DNA of 7,199 nucleotides from Candidatus Bathyarchaeota archaeon (GTDB taxonomy: Archaea > Thermoproteota > Bathyarchaeia > 40CM-2-53-6). Each line of letters opens with the position of its first letter. Within the stretch, counting starts at the first letter, position 1. Under the pieces are notes generated by a model that did not search any database, was not told the DNA's origin, and worked only from the letters and a program-made list of their open reading frames with translations. The stretch lies in NCBI GenBank assembly GCA_005882905.1, contig VBBG01000052.1, forward strand, positions 1 to 7,199, written 5' to 3'. Both the position numbers and the translations under genes were made by a program. Positions 1 to 5,730 of this stretch are shown here, one piece after another.

Positions 1-1626
1 TCCAGGGGGCATTCCTCCGGATCCGCCTGGGCTTGGCATTGGCCCGGGTGACTTGCTGGCGATGACGTCGTCGACTCGCAGCAGCATCGTGACCGCTTCT
101 ACCGCGGACTTGATGACCTGCTTCTTCACCCGTAGAGGCTCGATCACATTCATCTTCCACATGTCCGCCGTCTTTCCCTCGTACACGTTTACCCCATACC
201 ATTTGTTGGCTGGAGTATTGTGTTTCTGTCTGAGTTCGACCATGATGTCTATCGGGTCGATTCCAGCGTTCTGGGCTATTGTGACGGGGATTGCCTCCAA
301 GGCTTCTGCGAAGGCTTTGATTGCGAGCTGTTCTCTGCCCTCTGTCTTGGTCGCGAGCGTGTTGAGTCTCTTGCTAAGCTCTGCCTCGGGTGCGCCTCCC
401 CCAGCTACGACCTTGCCGTCTTCGACGGCGTTCCGCACGACGCATAGGGCATCGTGGAGGGCGCGTTCTGCCTCGTCAATGACATGGTCTGAGCCGCCTC
501 GGATCATGATCGTGACCGCCTTGGGGTTTTTTCCCTCTCGGACGTAGACATGCTTGTCGTCTCCTATCTTTACCTCTTCGACCTTTTTGGCTTGGCCGAG
601 CCCTGTCTTTGGTAGATCTTTCAATGTTCCGGCGATGGTTCCGCCGGTTGCTTTGGCGAGCTTTTCCATGTCTTTGCTACTGACGTTCTTTACCGTGAGG
701 ATTCCTTTCTTGGCTAGGACAGCTAGTGCCTCGTCGTCTGCGCCTTTCTCTGTAAAGAGCACGTTGGCTCCCGTGGCCGCGACCTCGTCGGCCATCTCCT
801 TGAGCATCCTCTCTTCCTCGTCTAGGAATTGTTCGAGTTCCTCGGGTTTGTTGATTCTGATCTCGGCGCTCATCTCTGGCTTGTCGATCTCAAGCTTGGC
901 GTTCAGCAGGGCTATTCTGGCGTCTGCTATGTTCTTCGGCATCTGGCTGTGGGCTACTTCTTTGTCGATGACTATTCCGTTGATGAGTTCTGTCTCGTCT
1001 AGGCTCTTTCCGTGTTTCTTCATGACTTTGACGAGATCGATGTCAGCTGTGATCTTGTCGTCGCTCTTCTCCATGACTTGGAGGACTGCCTTGACGGCAA
1101 GGTCTGCGAAGTGTTCCTGTGATCCAAAGATTCCTTTCGTGTTGAGAGACGTGAGCGCGACGCGCTTCAGCTGTTCAGTGTCTTCTGGTTTTATCGTGAC
1201 TGCTATCTCGTCCAAGATTTCTTGCGCTTTTTCCGCGGCGTTTCTGTAACCGTCGATGATGATGTTGGGATGAACGTCCTTGTCGAGTAATGTCTCTGCT
1301 CCTGACAATAGCTCGCCAGCGAGCACTACCGCGGTCGTGGTTCCGTCTCCGACCTCGCTGTCCTGGGTCTTCGAGACTTCGACGAGCATCTTGGCTGCGG
1401 GGTTCTGGACATCCATCTCCTTCATTATTGTCGCGCCGTCGTTTGTGATGACGATGTCGCCGATGGTTCCGACCATCATCTTGTCCATTCCTCGTGGTCC
1501 GAGGGTTGAGCGGACGGTCTCAGCAAGGATCTTGGCGGCTGTGATGTTGCTCCTCTGAGCGTCTCTTCCTCTCGACCGGCTGGTTCCTTCTTTCAGAATT
1601 ATGACTGGTATCTGTTGCGATGACGT
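1..1626 (-). CDS. Thermosome subunit (group II chaperonin), 3' end cut by window edge
   Basis: ATP-driven cytosolic chaperonin that folds proteins inside a double-ring cage. The frame is open without a stop from 1632 to base 1, giving about 542 residues, near full length for the family (about 540-570). Visible signatures, numbered from the proposed start: the GTSRSRGRDAQ N-terminal segment (14-24), GPRGMDKMM (43-51), NDGATI (62-67), the nucleotide-binding GDGTTT (93-98), HDAL with catalytic-type Asp392, AGGGAPE (408-414), and LRVDDVIASKS followed by a Gly/Pro/Met-rich tail. The family is certain; the start is not. An in-frame TGA (1633-1635) lies just upstream, and there is no ATG, GTG or TTG before the conserved block. 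ACG at 1624-1626 is proposed because it gives the expected short leader peptide (S-S-Q-Q before IPVIILKEG) and follows GTGATC by four bases. The first in-frame ATG (1486-1488, residue 47) would delete conserved sequence. Alternatives are a sequence error or a natural non-AUG start. Confidence 0.95.
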
Positions 1627-1630
1627 TCCT

Positions 1631-1636
1631 GATCAC
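1631..1636 (-). promoter_or_regulatory. Shine-Dalgarno-like GTGATC before the thermosome
   Basis: On the minus strand GTGATC is fully complementary to the GATCAC found near the 3' end of typical archaeal 16S rRNA. Four bases (AGGA) separate it from the ACG at 1624-1626. That spacing fits initiation at or next to ACG and is too short for any downstream ATG. The pairing is inferred from the usual 16S tail, since no rRNA is in the window. Confidence 0.5.
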
Positions 1637-1665
1637 TCTATGGAGAGCGGGCGTGTGTGGCCTTG

Positions 1666-1672
1666 TGATAAA
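1666..1672 (-). promoter_or_regulatory. Probable TATA box of the thermosome gene
   Basis: TTTATCA on the minus strand resembles an archaeal TATA box. Its centre lies about 27 bases upstream of roughly position 1642, which would give a leader of about 16 bases holding the GTGATC element. The box and ribosome-binding element agree on a start near 1626. No clear BRE is visible upstream of it. Confidence 0.45.
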
Positions 1673-1844
1673 CGTATGCAGTATCCAGAAGTAAACACAC
1701 TCCTAACCGGGGCGCGCTTGTTCGACCGATGAAAAAGACCGATGTAATCCCGCTCCCATAGCCCTATTCCCGCGCCGAGTGTGTAGATTGTGTTGGGTGT
1801 CTGAGTGTCCGTGGTCCTGGCTGAGGGGGTAGCGGCAATGACTA

Positions 1845-2057
1845 CTAAGTAGATTCCACGACGACGAGGACTAGTCCAAGCAGTGTGCTTGCTACGTCGG
1901 CTCGCCTTGGGTGTTCAGACAGTTGCAGGCGTTGTTCGGGCATTTCGTTTCCGATCTTGAAGCCCGATACGAATGGTTTGCCCGCCTGTTCGTGGTTGGT
2001 GAATGTTAGACTATCGGGGCTGACAGCGTTGACCAGATGAGTACTATGCTGGGCCAT
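1845..2057 (-). CDS. Doubtful small ORF, 70 residues
   Basis: An ATG-started frame of 70 codons in the long gap upstream of the thermosome, on the same strand. I do not recognise the product. It is polar for most of its length and ends in a hydrophobic stretch (about residues 56-67, VASTLLGLVLVV) followed by EST. No ribosome-binding site is visible. A CTATTTTG box lies about 40-45 bases upstream of the ATG, and a strong palindrome (2109-2130) lies just beyond it. Length alone does not set it apart from chance. It is listed because it is the only sizeable ORF in this gap and has promoter-like sequence in front. Confidence 0.25.
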   Translation of the reverse strand: MAQHSTHLVNAVSPDSLTFTNHEQAGKPFVSGFKIGNEMPEQRLQLSEHPRRADVASTLLGLVLVVVEST

Positions 2058-2108
2058 GACTCAGCTAGTAGTCAGCACAGTGATCGTTGTTCCGCAAAAT
2101 AGGAGGAT

Positions 2109-2130
2109 TTCGAAAATCGAAATTTTCGAA
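2109..2130. repeat. Perfect inverted repeat (9-base arms)
   Basis: TTCGAAAAT (2109-2117) and ATTTTCGAA (2122-2130) are exact reverse complements around a CGAA centre. ATTTTCGAA recurs as a direct copy at 2138-2146. It could be an operator for a dimeric regulator or an RNA hairpin. A near-identical palindrome occurs at 6301-6320, also in front of a minus-strand gene. Confidence 0.6.
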
Positions 2131-2141
2131 CTGCGATATTT

Positions 2142-2159
2142 TCGAAGGATGTCCTTCGA
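2142..2159. repeat. Inverted repeat, 8-base arms, 2-base centre
   Basis: TCGAAGGA (2142-2149) and TCCTTCGA (2152-2159) are exact reverse complements separated by TG. The element is flanked by CGATAT on both sides (2134-2139 and 2157-2162). With a two-base loop it cannot close as a simple RNA hairpin without losing pairs, so a DNA-level palindrome (protein site) is at least as likely. Confidence 0.5.
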
Positions 2160-2194
2160 TATGCCGATCTTGTTTATTGTTTGAATAAAAGAGA

Positions 2195-2323
2195 CGGCCC
2201 TCAGCTATTCTGACGGGGTGGAACCTGAAAATCGTACGTCTTTCTCACGCCTCGATCAGAGAGGGCCGCTAAACATTTGTCCTTGAGGATAGATTGCTAT
2301 CCTCCCTTTTGCGAGGAGCTCGC
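2195..2323 (+). other. Possible structured RNA region in an intergenic gap
   Basis: Three complementary pairs follow each other here. CGGCCCTC (2195-2202) pairs with GAGGGCCG (2261-2268), closing a 58-base interior. GAGGATAG (2285-2292) pairs with CTATCCTC (2297-2304) over a four-base loop and is followed by CCTTTT (2305-2310). GCGAG (2311-2315) pairs with CTCGC (2319-2323). TTTATT (2173-2178) upstream on the plus strand is a weak TATA candidate. The order of a long stem, then a tight hairpin with a T-tract, would suit a small RNA with its terminator. I do not recognise a known RNA family: there is no tRNA, SRP or RNase P core and no kink-turn. Confidence 0.3.
2285..2310 (+). terminator. Hairpin plus short T-tract
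   Basis: A perfect 8-base-pair stem (2285-2292 with 2297-2304), ATTG loop, followed by CCTTTT. This is the best terminator-shaped element on the plus strand of the gap. No protein gene lies directly upstream on that strand, so if it works it would end a non-coding transcript. Confidence 0.4.
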
Positions 2324-2607
2324 CTTATGCCTCTGTTCTGGCTGTTCACCCCTTGTCTCTGTTGTGGGCCGCCTCAATGGAACAATAGGATGAGACGGCT
2401 ATGCATAGTAGGGGTCGAGGATGGATATGAGTTCCATGTATACAACTGATTCTAGTCATGAAAGGTAGTGTTCTCTTGCACTCACGCCAAAGATCTTTGT
2501 ACGCTGAGCAAGGTGGCTTTTTCCTTCGAGTTACTCTGGTGAGAGGGTAGAGCTACGAGGAAAGAGAATAAAGTCTGATACGGAAATAGGCCTCTGGGGT
2601 CTCGAGA

Positions 2608-2886
2608 TTGTGCCGAAACATCAGAGTACTCTTCAACTTCGACCCGCCGGCGACTGAGGAGGAGATTCGGGCTGCTTCGCTCCAGTTCGTCCGGAAGATC
2701 AGCGGCTTCAGCAAGCCTTCGAAGACAAACGAGCGATCGTTTCTCGTTGCGGTCGATGAAGTAGTCCGAGCTTCAACCAGGCTCTTGGGCTCCCTCGAAA
2801 CCGAAGCGCGGGCCAAGAGCCGAGAGGAGGAGGCTGCGAAGGCGAAGGCTCGATCTGTGGAAAGGTTCGGGAGGACTCTAGCATGA
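2608..2886 (+). CDS. DUF2277 family protein
   Basis: A 92-residue protein of the DUF2277 family, whose function is unknown. The N-terminus MCRNIRVLFNFDPPAT (1-16) and the EEIRAASLQFVRKISGF block (about 18-34), with PSK following shortly after, are the family hallmark. The second half is helical, and residues 65-86 are rich in Ala, Glu, Arg and Lys, as in relatives that end soon after an RFG-type motif (here at about 85-87). The start is TTG at 2608. A stop (TAG, 2587-2589) lies in frame just upstream and no ATG is available, and this choice gives the conserved MCRNI start. AGAATAAAG at about 2565-2573 is a weak TATA candidate. No strong ribosome-binding site is seen. It stands alone, with no same-strand neighbour close enough for an operon. 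Family assignment is confident; a role cannot be inferred. Confidence 0.9.
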   Translation: MCRNIRVLFNFDPPATEEEIRAASLQFVRKISGFSKPSKTNERSFLVAVDEVVRASTRLLGSLETEARAKSREEEAAKAKARSVERFGRTLA

Positions 2887-3192
2887 GCTATTTGGCAGCG
2901 GCGTCTTCTGGAGTTCTAACGTAGGTTCCTCTTCTCTCTGCTACCGACTAGCTGTTTTCAGTCTGCAGACCTGCTCTGGTCCTAGGTGATTCCTCGTGCC
3001 TTAGGGGGCAATTTCGTGACACATACTACTGTCCCAATCAGGTTACTTTCCGCTCTATTCTACGATTTGGGAGCCGATTCTCTAGCGTACCTTTCCTTTC
3101 TTTGGGCCTTCTCTGCCGGACATTTTCTTCCGTTTCTTCTGCCAATCGGGACGAGTCATTTCGATCCTCTCGAAGAATCCGTTGGGTGATTG
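2887..3192. other. Intergenic stretch, no convincing plus-strand gene
   Basis: About 300 bases between the DUF2277 gene and the dehydrogenase promoter. The plus strand is pyrimidine-rich at 3085-3145. A 67-codon GTG frame (2986-3189, +) lacks a ribosome-binding site and looks like chance. The only item with supporting signals is the short minus-strand ORF at 3082-3159. Confidence 0.6.
3082..3159 (-). CDS. Candidate 25-residue basic microprotein
   Basis: A minus-strand ATG (3157-3159) opens 25 codons ending in TAG (3082-3084). The peptide starts MTRPDWQKKRKKMSG, continues REGPKKGKVR, and has ten Lys/Arg residues, so it is strongly basic. GAGG lies six bases upstream of the ATG, a good Shine-Dalgarno position. 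The palindromic TATATA at 3193-3198 would, read leftward, start transcription about ten bases before the ATG. An in-frame ATG further upstream (3202-3204) would give 40 residues. Such peptides can bind nucleic acid or ribosomes, but I recognise no family (not L41e, L39e or S30e). The purine-rich strand alone could produce such a Lys/Arg-rich frame by chance. Confidence 0.3.
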   Translation of the reverse strand: MTRPDWQKKRKKMSGREGPKKGKVR

Positions 3193-3199
3193 TATATAA
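3193..3199 (+). promoter_or_regulatory. TATA box, possibly bidirectional
   Basis: TATATAA is a close match to archaeal TATA boxes. Rightward it predicts a transcript start near 3222, about 25 bases before the TTG start of the dehydrogenase. The TATATA core is its own reverse complement, so leftward transcription toward the small basic ORF (ATG at 3159) is also possible. Direction in archaea is set largely by the BRE, which is not clear here. Confidence 0.55.
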
Positions 3200-3246
3200 C
3201 GCATTGAGCCTCAACTCTTTTTCTGGGTCTGGAAAGAGATAGACGG

Positions 3247-4443
3247 TTGCTCTGTTCGCTGCGTTCTAAACGCTCTCTGAAATTGTATGTGCGAATCGTC
3301 TTCGTGATCACGCTTTCGCTGGGTCCTGTGATGTTTTTTCGGGCGCACGCGTCGTCTCCTGTGTCGACTTTTCTGGCTGGCGTCAATTTTCCGGTCTCGC
3401 TCTCTTTCGCGCCTGATGGCAGAATTTTCTTTACGGAGAAAGACACGGGCAACATTCGAATCATCGAATCCAACGGCACGCTGCTAGCGGCACCTTTCGC
3501 CACGGTCCCGGATCTATTCCACGTTGGCGAAGCGGGGCTCCTAGGCATAGCTCTGGATCCGGCATTTGCGACTAACCAGTATGTTTACGTCTATTACACG
3601 TATCGCGACAGCGGGTTCTATACGCATGGACGCATCGTCCGCTACACCGCCGCGGGCAATACTGGCACTGCTGCTTTTGACTTGTTTGACGTTGTCAGCT
3701 CTGCGCCGAACACGGTCTACCATAACGGTGGTTACATCAAGTTCGGGCCTGATGGCAAGCTGTACGCTGTGGTTGGCGAGTTCCATCAAGATCAGCAGGC
3801 CCAGAACCCGGCGTCGATGACTGGGAAGATGTTGCGGATGAACAGCGATGGGTCTGTGCCGAGTGACAATCCTTTTGTTGGGAGTCTAGATTATGCCTTG
3901 GGCATACGGAATAGTTTCGGCTTTGACTTTGACCTGTCCAATAATCGTCTCGTTGCGACGATGGCTGGGCTGAATAGTGATGATAAGATTCTGATCATTG
4001 TCAAGGGTGGAAATTATGGCTGGCCGACTTGTGTCGGAATCTGTCATGATTCCCAGTTTATCGATCCGGTCGTCGACTTGAATCCGGTAGTCACACCGAC
4101 GGGCATAGCCACTGTCGCGCCGGACACGTATGTCTTCGGCGAGTATAACACTCACAACCTCGTCGAGCTCCAGCTCAGCGCGAGCGGCGGATTCGTGGGC
4201 ATGAGTCAGATCGACCATGAATCTGGCGGGATCATAGCGGTCGAACATGGACCCAACAACAAGCTCTACTACACTACACCAGACACGATATACACGTACA
4301 GTCTGCCGGTGACGGGCGGCTCGAATGTCATGGACTCTTGGATTATCCTGTTTGGGGTTGGCGTGGCGACGGTCGCGGCCCTGGTCCTGGTTTACGTGGT
4401 TTTTCGATATCGAAGCAGGTCCGCCATCAACGCCAACTCATAA
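3247..4443 (+). CDS. PQQ-type glucose/sorbosone dehydrogenase, secreted and membrane-anchored
   Basis: A 398-residue six-bladed beta-propeller of the glucose/sorbosone dehydrogenase (GSDH, soluble-GDH-like) family. Such enzymes oxidise sugars outside the cytoplasm using pyrroloquinoline quinone. An N-terminal signal peptide has a basic stretch (R6-K12), a hydrophobic core (about 17-31) and a likely cleavage after AHA (33-35). The propeller runs from about 39 to 355. HNGG at 159-162, before FGPDGKLY, aligns with the catalytic-base His region, and GIRN (219-222) with the PQQ-contacting Arg-Asn pair; the usual GHRN His is Ile here. C262 and C266 could form a disulfide. A transmembrane helix (about 365-386) and a basic tail (RYRSRS) anchor it with the propeller outside. 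The start is TTG at 3247: no ATG lies between the upstream in-frame TGA (3205-3207) and the signal peptide. Substrate and true PQQ dependence are not proven, since some relatives have other activities. Confidence 0.9.
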   Translation: MLCSLRSKRSLKLYVRIVFVITLSLGPVMFFRAHASSPVSTFLAGVNFPVSLSFAPDGRIFFTEKDTGNIRIIESNGTLLAAPFATVPDLFHVGEAGLLGIALDPAFATNQYVYVYYTYRDSGFYTHGRIVRYTAAGNTGTAAFDLFDVVSSAPNTVYHNGGYIKFGPDGKLYAVVGEFHQDQQAQNPASMTGKMLRMNSDGSVPSDNPFVGSLDYALGIRNSFGFDFDLSNNRLVATMAGLNSDDKILIIVKGGNYGWPTCVGICHDSQFIDPVVDLNPVVTPTGIATVAPDTYVFGEYNTHNLVELQLSASGGFVGMSQIDHESGGIIAVEHGPNNKLYYTTPDTIYTYSLPVTGGSNVMDSWIILFGVGVATVAALVLVYVVFRYRSRSAINANS

Positions 4444-4463
4444 CTCCGATCTGAGTATCGGAG
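4444..4463 (+). terminator. Hairpin directly after the dehydrogenase stop
   Basis: CTCCGAT (4444-4450) and ATCGGAG (4457-4463) form a perfect seven-base-pair stem over a six-base loop, starting at the first base after the TAA stop. No T-run follows, so it may protect the 3' end or only weakly terminate. The zinc-ribbon gene follows after 46 bases. Confidence 0.35.
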
Positions 4464-4509
4464 AGAGTGGTTATTAGATCCAGGGTTCTCATGGGATTAT
4501 AGCTGATGG

Positions 4510-4752
4510 ATGCTGAAGCTTGCCAAGACTGAGCAGATACTCGTCTCCGAGGAGGAGATGCAGCGGCTGGCTCTTGACAATAGACCCGTACGGCGTTACT
4601 GTCTTCAGTGTCGGGGCCCGAAGTATATGGCTCCGTTCAAGCCGAATCCGTCCTATCGGGATGGATTGGCAGACTTCAAGACTCCGGAGAAGTTTGCGAT
4701 AGTCTGTAAGAGCTGCCATACGAAATACGTTGCCAAGCTAAGCTCCACCTAG
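4510..4752 (+). CDS. Small two-CxxC zinc-ribbon protein, function unknown
   Basis: An 80-residue protein with CLQC (31-34) and CKSC (66-69), a spacing that fits a single four-cysteine zinc ribbon. The first 25 residues are acidic and helical (VSEEEMQRLAL at 12-22). The segment between the Cys pairs is rich in Pro, Lys and aromatic residues (about 37-49), and a short basic end follows. No signal peptide or membrane segment is seen, so it is probably cytoplasmic. Zinc ribbons of this size often bind nucleic acid or act as subunits of larger complexes, but nothing here points to one. The start is ATG at 4510, in frame with the Cys motifs; an overlapping ATG at 4506 is in another frame. TTATTA (4471-4476) is a possible TATA box, giving a leader of about ten bases. 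It lies 66 bases after the dehydrogenase stop and could be co-transcribed with it if the intervening hairpin does not terminate. Confidence 0.75.
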   Translation: MLKLAKTEQILVSEEEMQRLALDNRPVRRYCLQCRGPKYMAPFKPNPSYRDGLADFKTPEKFAIVCKSCHTKYVAKLSST

Positions 4753-4835
4753 CATTCATGCAATCAACGGCTCCTGAGTTCCTGCCATATTAGACGGCTC
4801 TCATGGAAAGTCCCTAAGAAAACGGGGGAGGGTTG

Positions 4836-4863
4836 CCGGCCAGGCTGGTAATGCTGGGGCCGG
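4836..4863 (-). terminator. GC-rich hairpin after the Asp/His-rich gene
   Basis: Read on the minus strand, a CCGGCC/GGCCGG stem (4858-4863 with 4836-4841) begins three bases after the TAG stop at 4866. It is followed by a pyrimidine tract containing CCCTCCCCCG and TTTTCTT. This lies between two convergent genes and is a plausible 3' end for the minus-strand gene. Confidence 0.35.
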
Positions 4864-4865
4864 AC

Positions 4866-5090
4866 CTAGTCTGTGTCTATATCGGTCTCGTTCTCGTTGG
4901 CGTCGTCCAGGTCCGCGTGGGTCACTGAATTATCATCGGAGGTCTCGTTATCGTCATGGTCTTGTTCGTGATGATTCTGATCATGATGATCGTTATCATT
5001 GTCGGCGGTATCGTTGTTGGGGGTCTGTGTTGCGTGGAGGATTGCTATTGTGGGTAGGAGTACGGCGGCCGCGATCAAGAGGACGACCAC
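4866..5090 (-). CDS. Secreted or anchored Asp/His/Asn-rich acidic protein
   Basis: 74 residues if started at GTG 5090: a hydrophobic segment (about 2-19) followed by a low-complexity tail of Asp, Asn, His, Glu and Thr. His-Asp clusters (DHHDQNHHEQDHDD, about 33-46) suggest binding of divalent metals. Several N-x-S/T sequons (NDT, and NET twice) suggest N-glycosylation outside the cell. These roles are inferred from composition. The start is uncertain. The frame opens after TGA (5109-5111) and runs ATA-GCC-TCG-AAG-AAG-ATA-GTG. Starting at ATA (5106-5108) would add six residues and supply the Lys-Lys n-region that a signal peptide needs; GGTGA lies directly before that ATA. Only GTG 5090 is a standard start. 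The segment ends in HATQ, a possible cleavage site; uncleaved, it would be an N-terminal anchor. Convergent with the zinc-ribbon gene. Confidence 0.65.
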   Translation of the reverse strand: MVVLLIAAAVLLPTIAILHATQTPNNDTADNDNDHHDQNHHEQDHDDNETSDDNSVTHADLDDANENETDIDTD

Positions 5091-5104
5091 TATCTTCTTC
5101 GAGG

Positions 5105-5521
5105 CTATTCACCCCCAAGAGGAAAATTCTGGACACGGTACGCGAGACAAGGTTGAGCCTTGTCTGCGGGATGCCTTGACGACTGCTTCAGTAGAGGCAC
5201 CAAACCTAACGGGAGATGGGATATGAGAGATAAGTCAACGGTTTTGAACACAGAATTTCTATGAAGATGAAAGATGCCTGTTCCAACTCTTCGAGTCCAT
5301 TCTAGAAAATCAAGGGCACGTCGTGGGGACATGTTCTGAACGGTTTCCCAATCACGAATATCTTTCCAAAGAGCACGTTTGTGTCGCGGGAATTTTTTTA
5401 TTTCTAAATTCTGGAGGGGGTCGTCTGGCCATCTGGAACCGTGTTGGGTGAGATTATAGGTTTGTGTTGCAGAACGGGCTTGTCGGCTGTTTTCAGTAGT
5501 TGCTGCGTGGCGGCTCTTCAA
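5105..5521 (-). CDS. Doubtful ORF, 138 codons
   Basis: A TTG-started frame filling most of the gap upstream of the Asp/His-rich gene and overlapping its proposed ATA start by four bases. The product is basic and polar, with Trp-containing segments in the middle (ALWKDIRDWE, DFLEWTRRVG), and has no signal peptide, membrane helix or family signature that I recognise. Its 3' part contains a strong hairpin (5141-5168). It lacks a clear ribosome-binding site. A frame of this length is expected about once by chance in a window this size. A shorter version could start at ATG 5332. It may be a relic or an orphan gene, but chance is the default reading. Confidence 0.2.
   Translation of the reverse strand: MKSRHAATTENSRQARSATQTYNLTQHGSRWPDDPLQNLEIKKFPRHKRALWKDIRDWETVQNMSPRRALDFLEWTRRVGTGIFHLHRNSVFKTVDLSLISHLPLGLVPLLKQSSRHPADKAQPCLAYRVQNFPLGGE
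5141..5168. repeat. Strong hairpin upstream of the Asp/His-rich gene
   Basis: AGACAAGG (5145-5152) and CCTTGTCT (5158-5165) pair perfectly over a TTGAG loop. CGC (5141-5143) and GCG (5166-5168) extend the stem past a one-base bulge. On the minus strand it sits about 33 bases before the ATA at 5108 and is followed by a TTTTCCTCTT tract (5115-5124). It may be a 5'-leader structure or a terminator of an upstream transcript. Confidence 0.5.
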
Positions 5522-5730
5522 GCGTGCGAAACCAGCCGCCTGGGACCCCCCTTTCCGATGGGCGATCTGGGCTTATTCTGGGCGATTCCTCCATTAGGTT
5601 GGGTGAGAAATCGTTCTTCCTCGGCGAATGAGCTCGGGTCTGGGTACTTCCAAGAAAACTTCCCGGTACGAGTAGCACAGGCCTCAGATTGAACCATAGA
5701 AAACGAGAGACTTTGTGTCCTAGATCTGAC
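5522..5730. other. Intergenic stretch, nothing recognised
   Basis: Between the doubtful ORF and the membrane protein I see no gene, tRNA or strong hairpin. TGGGCGAT occurs twice within about 25 bases (around 5559 and 5578), too little to call a repeat element. Confidence 0.5.

Noticed and set aside
53..1558. Plus-strand frames of 164, 231 and 92 codons opposite the thermosome
   Set aside because: They are Ser/Ala/Leu-rich antisense frames of a highly conserved gene and show no domain of their own.
1724..1744. Direct repeat GACCGATG, two copies 13 bases apart
   Set aside because: Only eight bases long, two copies, no dyad symmetry and too far from the thermosome TATA box to argue for an operator.
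2195..2275. H/ACA-type guide RNA
   Set aside because: A closing stem with ACA (2273-2275) nearby is suggestive, but ACA is four bases from the stem, the inner stem is mismatched and no kink-turn is visible.
2986..3189. 67-codon GTG frame on the plus strand
   Set aside because: No ribosome-binding site or promoter, no recognisable domain, and it overlaps the candidate minus-strand microprotein; consistent with chance.
3156..4248. Minus-strand frames of 130, 82 and 120 codons opposite the dehydrogenase
   Set aside because: Antisense to a confidently identified propeller enzyme, with no signatures of their own.
4940..5010. Short repeats of GATCAT/GATGAT type
   Set aside because: They come from runs of Asp and His codons in the Asp/His-rich gene, not from a CRISPR array or box C/D RNA.
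5441..5692. 83-codon plus-strand frame
   Set aside because: Cys/Ser/Gly-rich without a domain or ribosome-binding site; overlaps another doubtful frame on the opposite strand.
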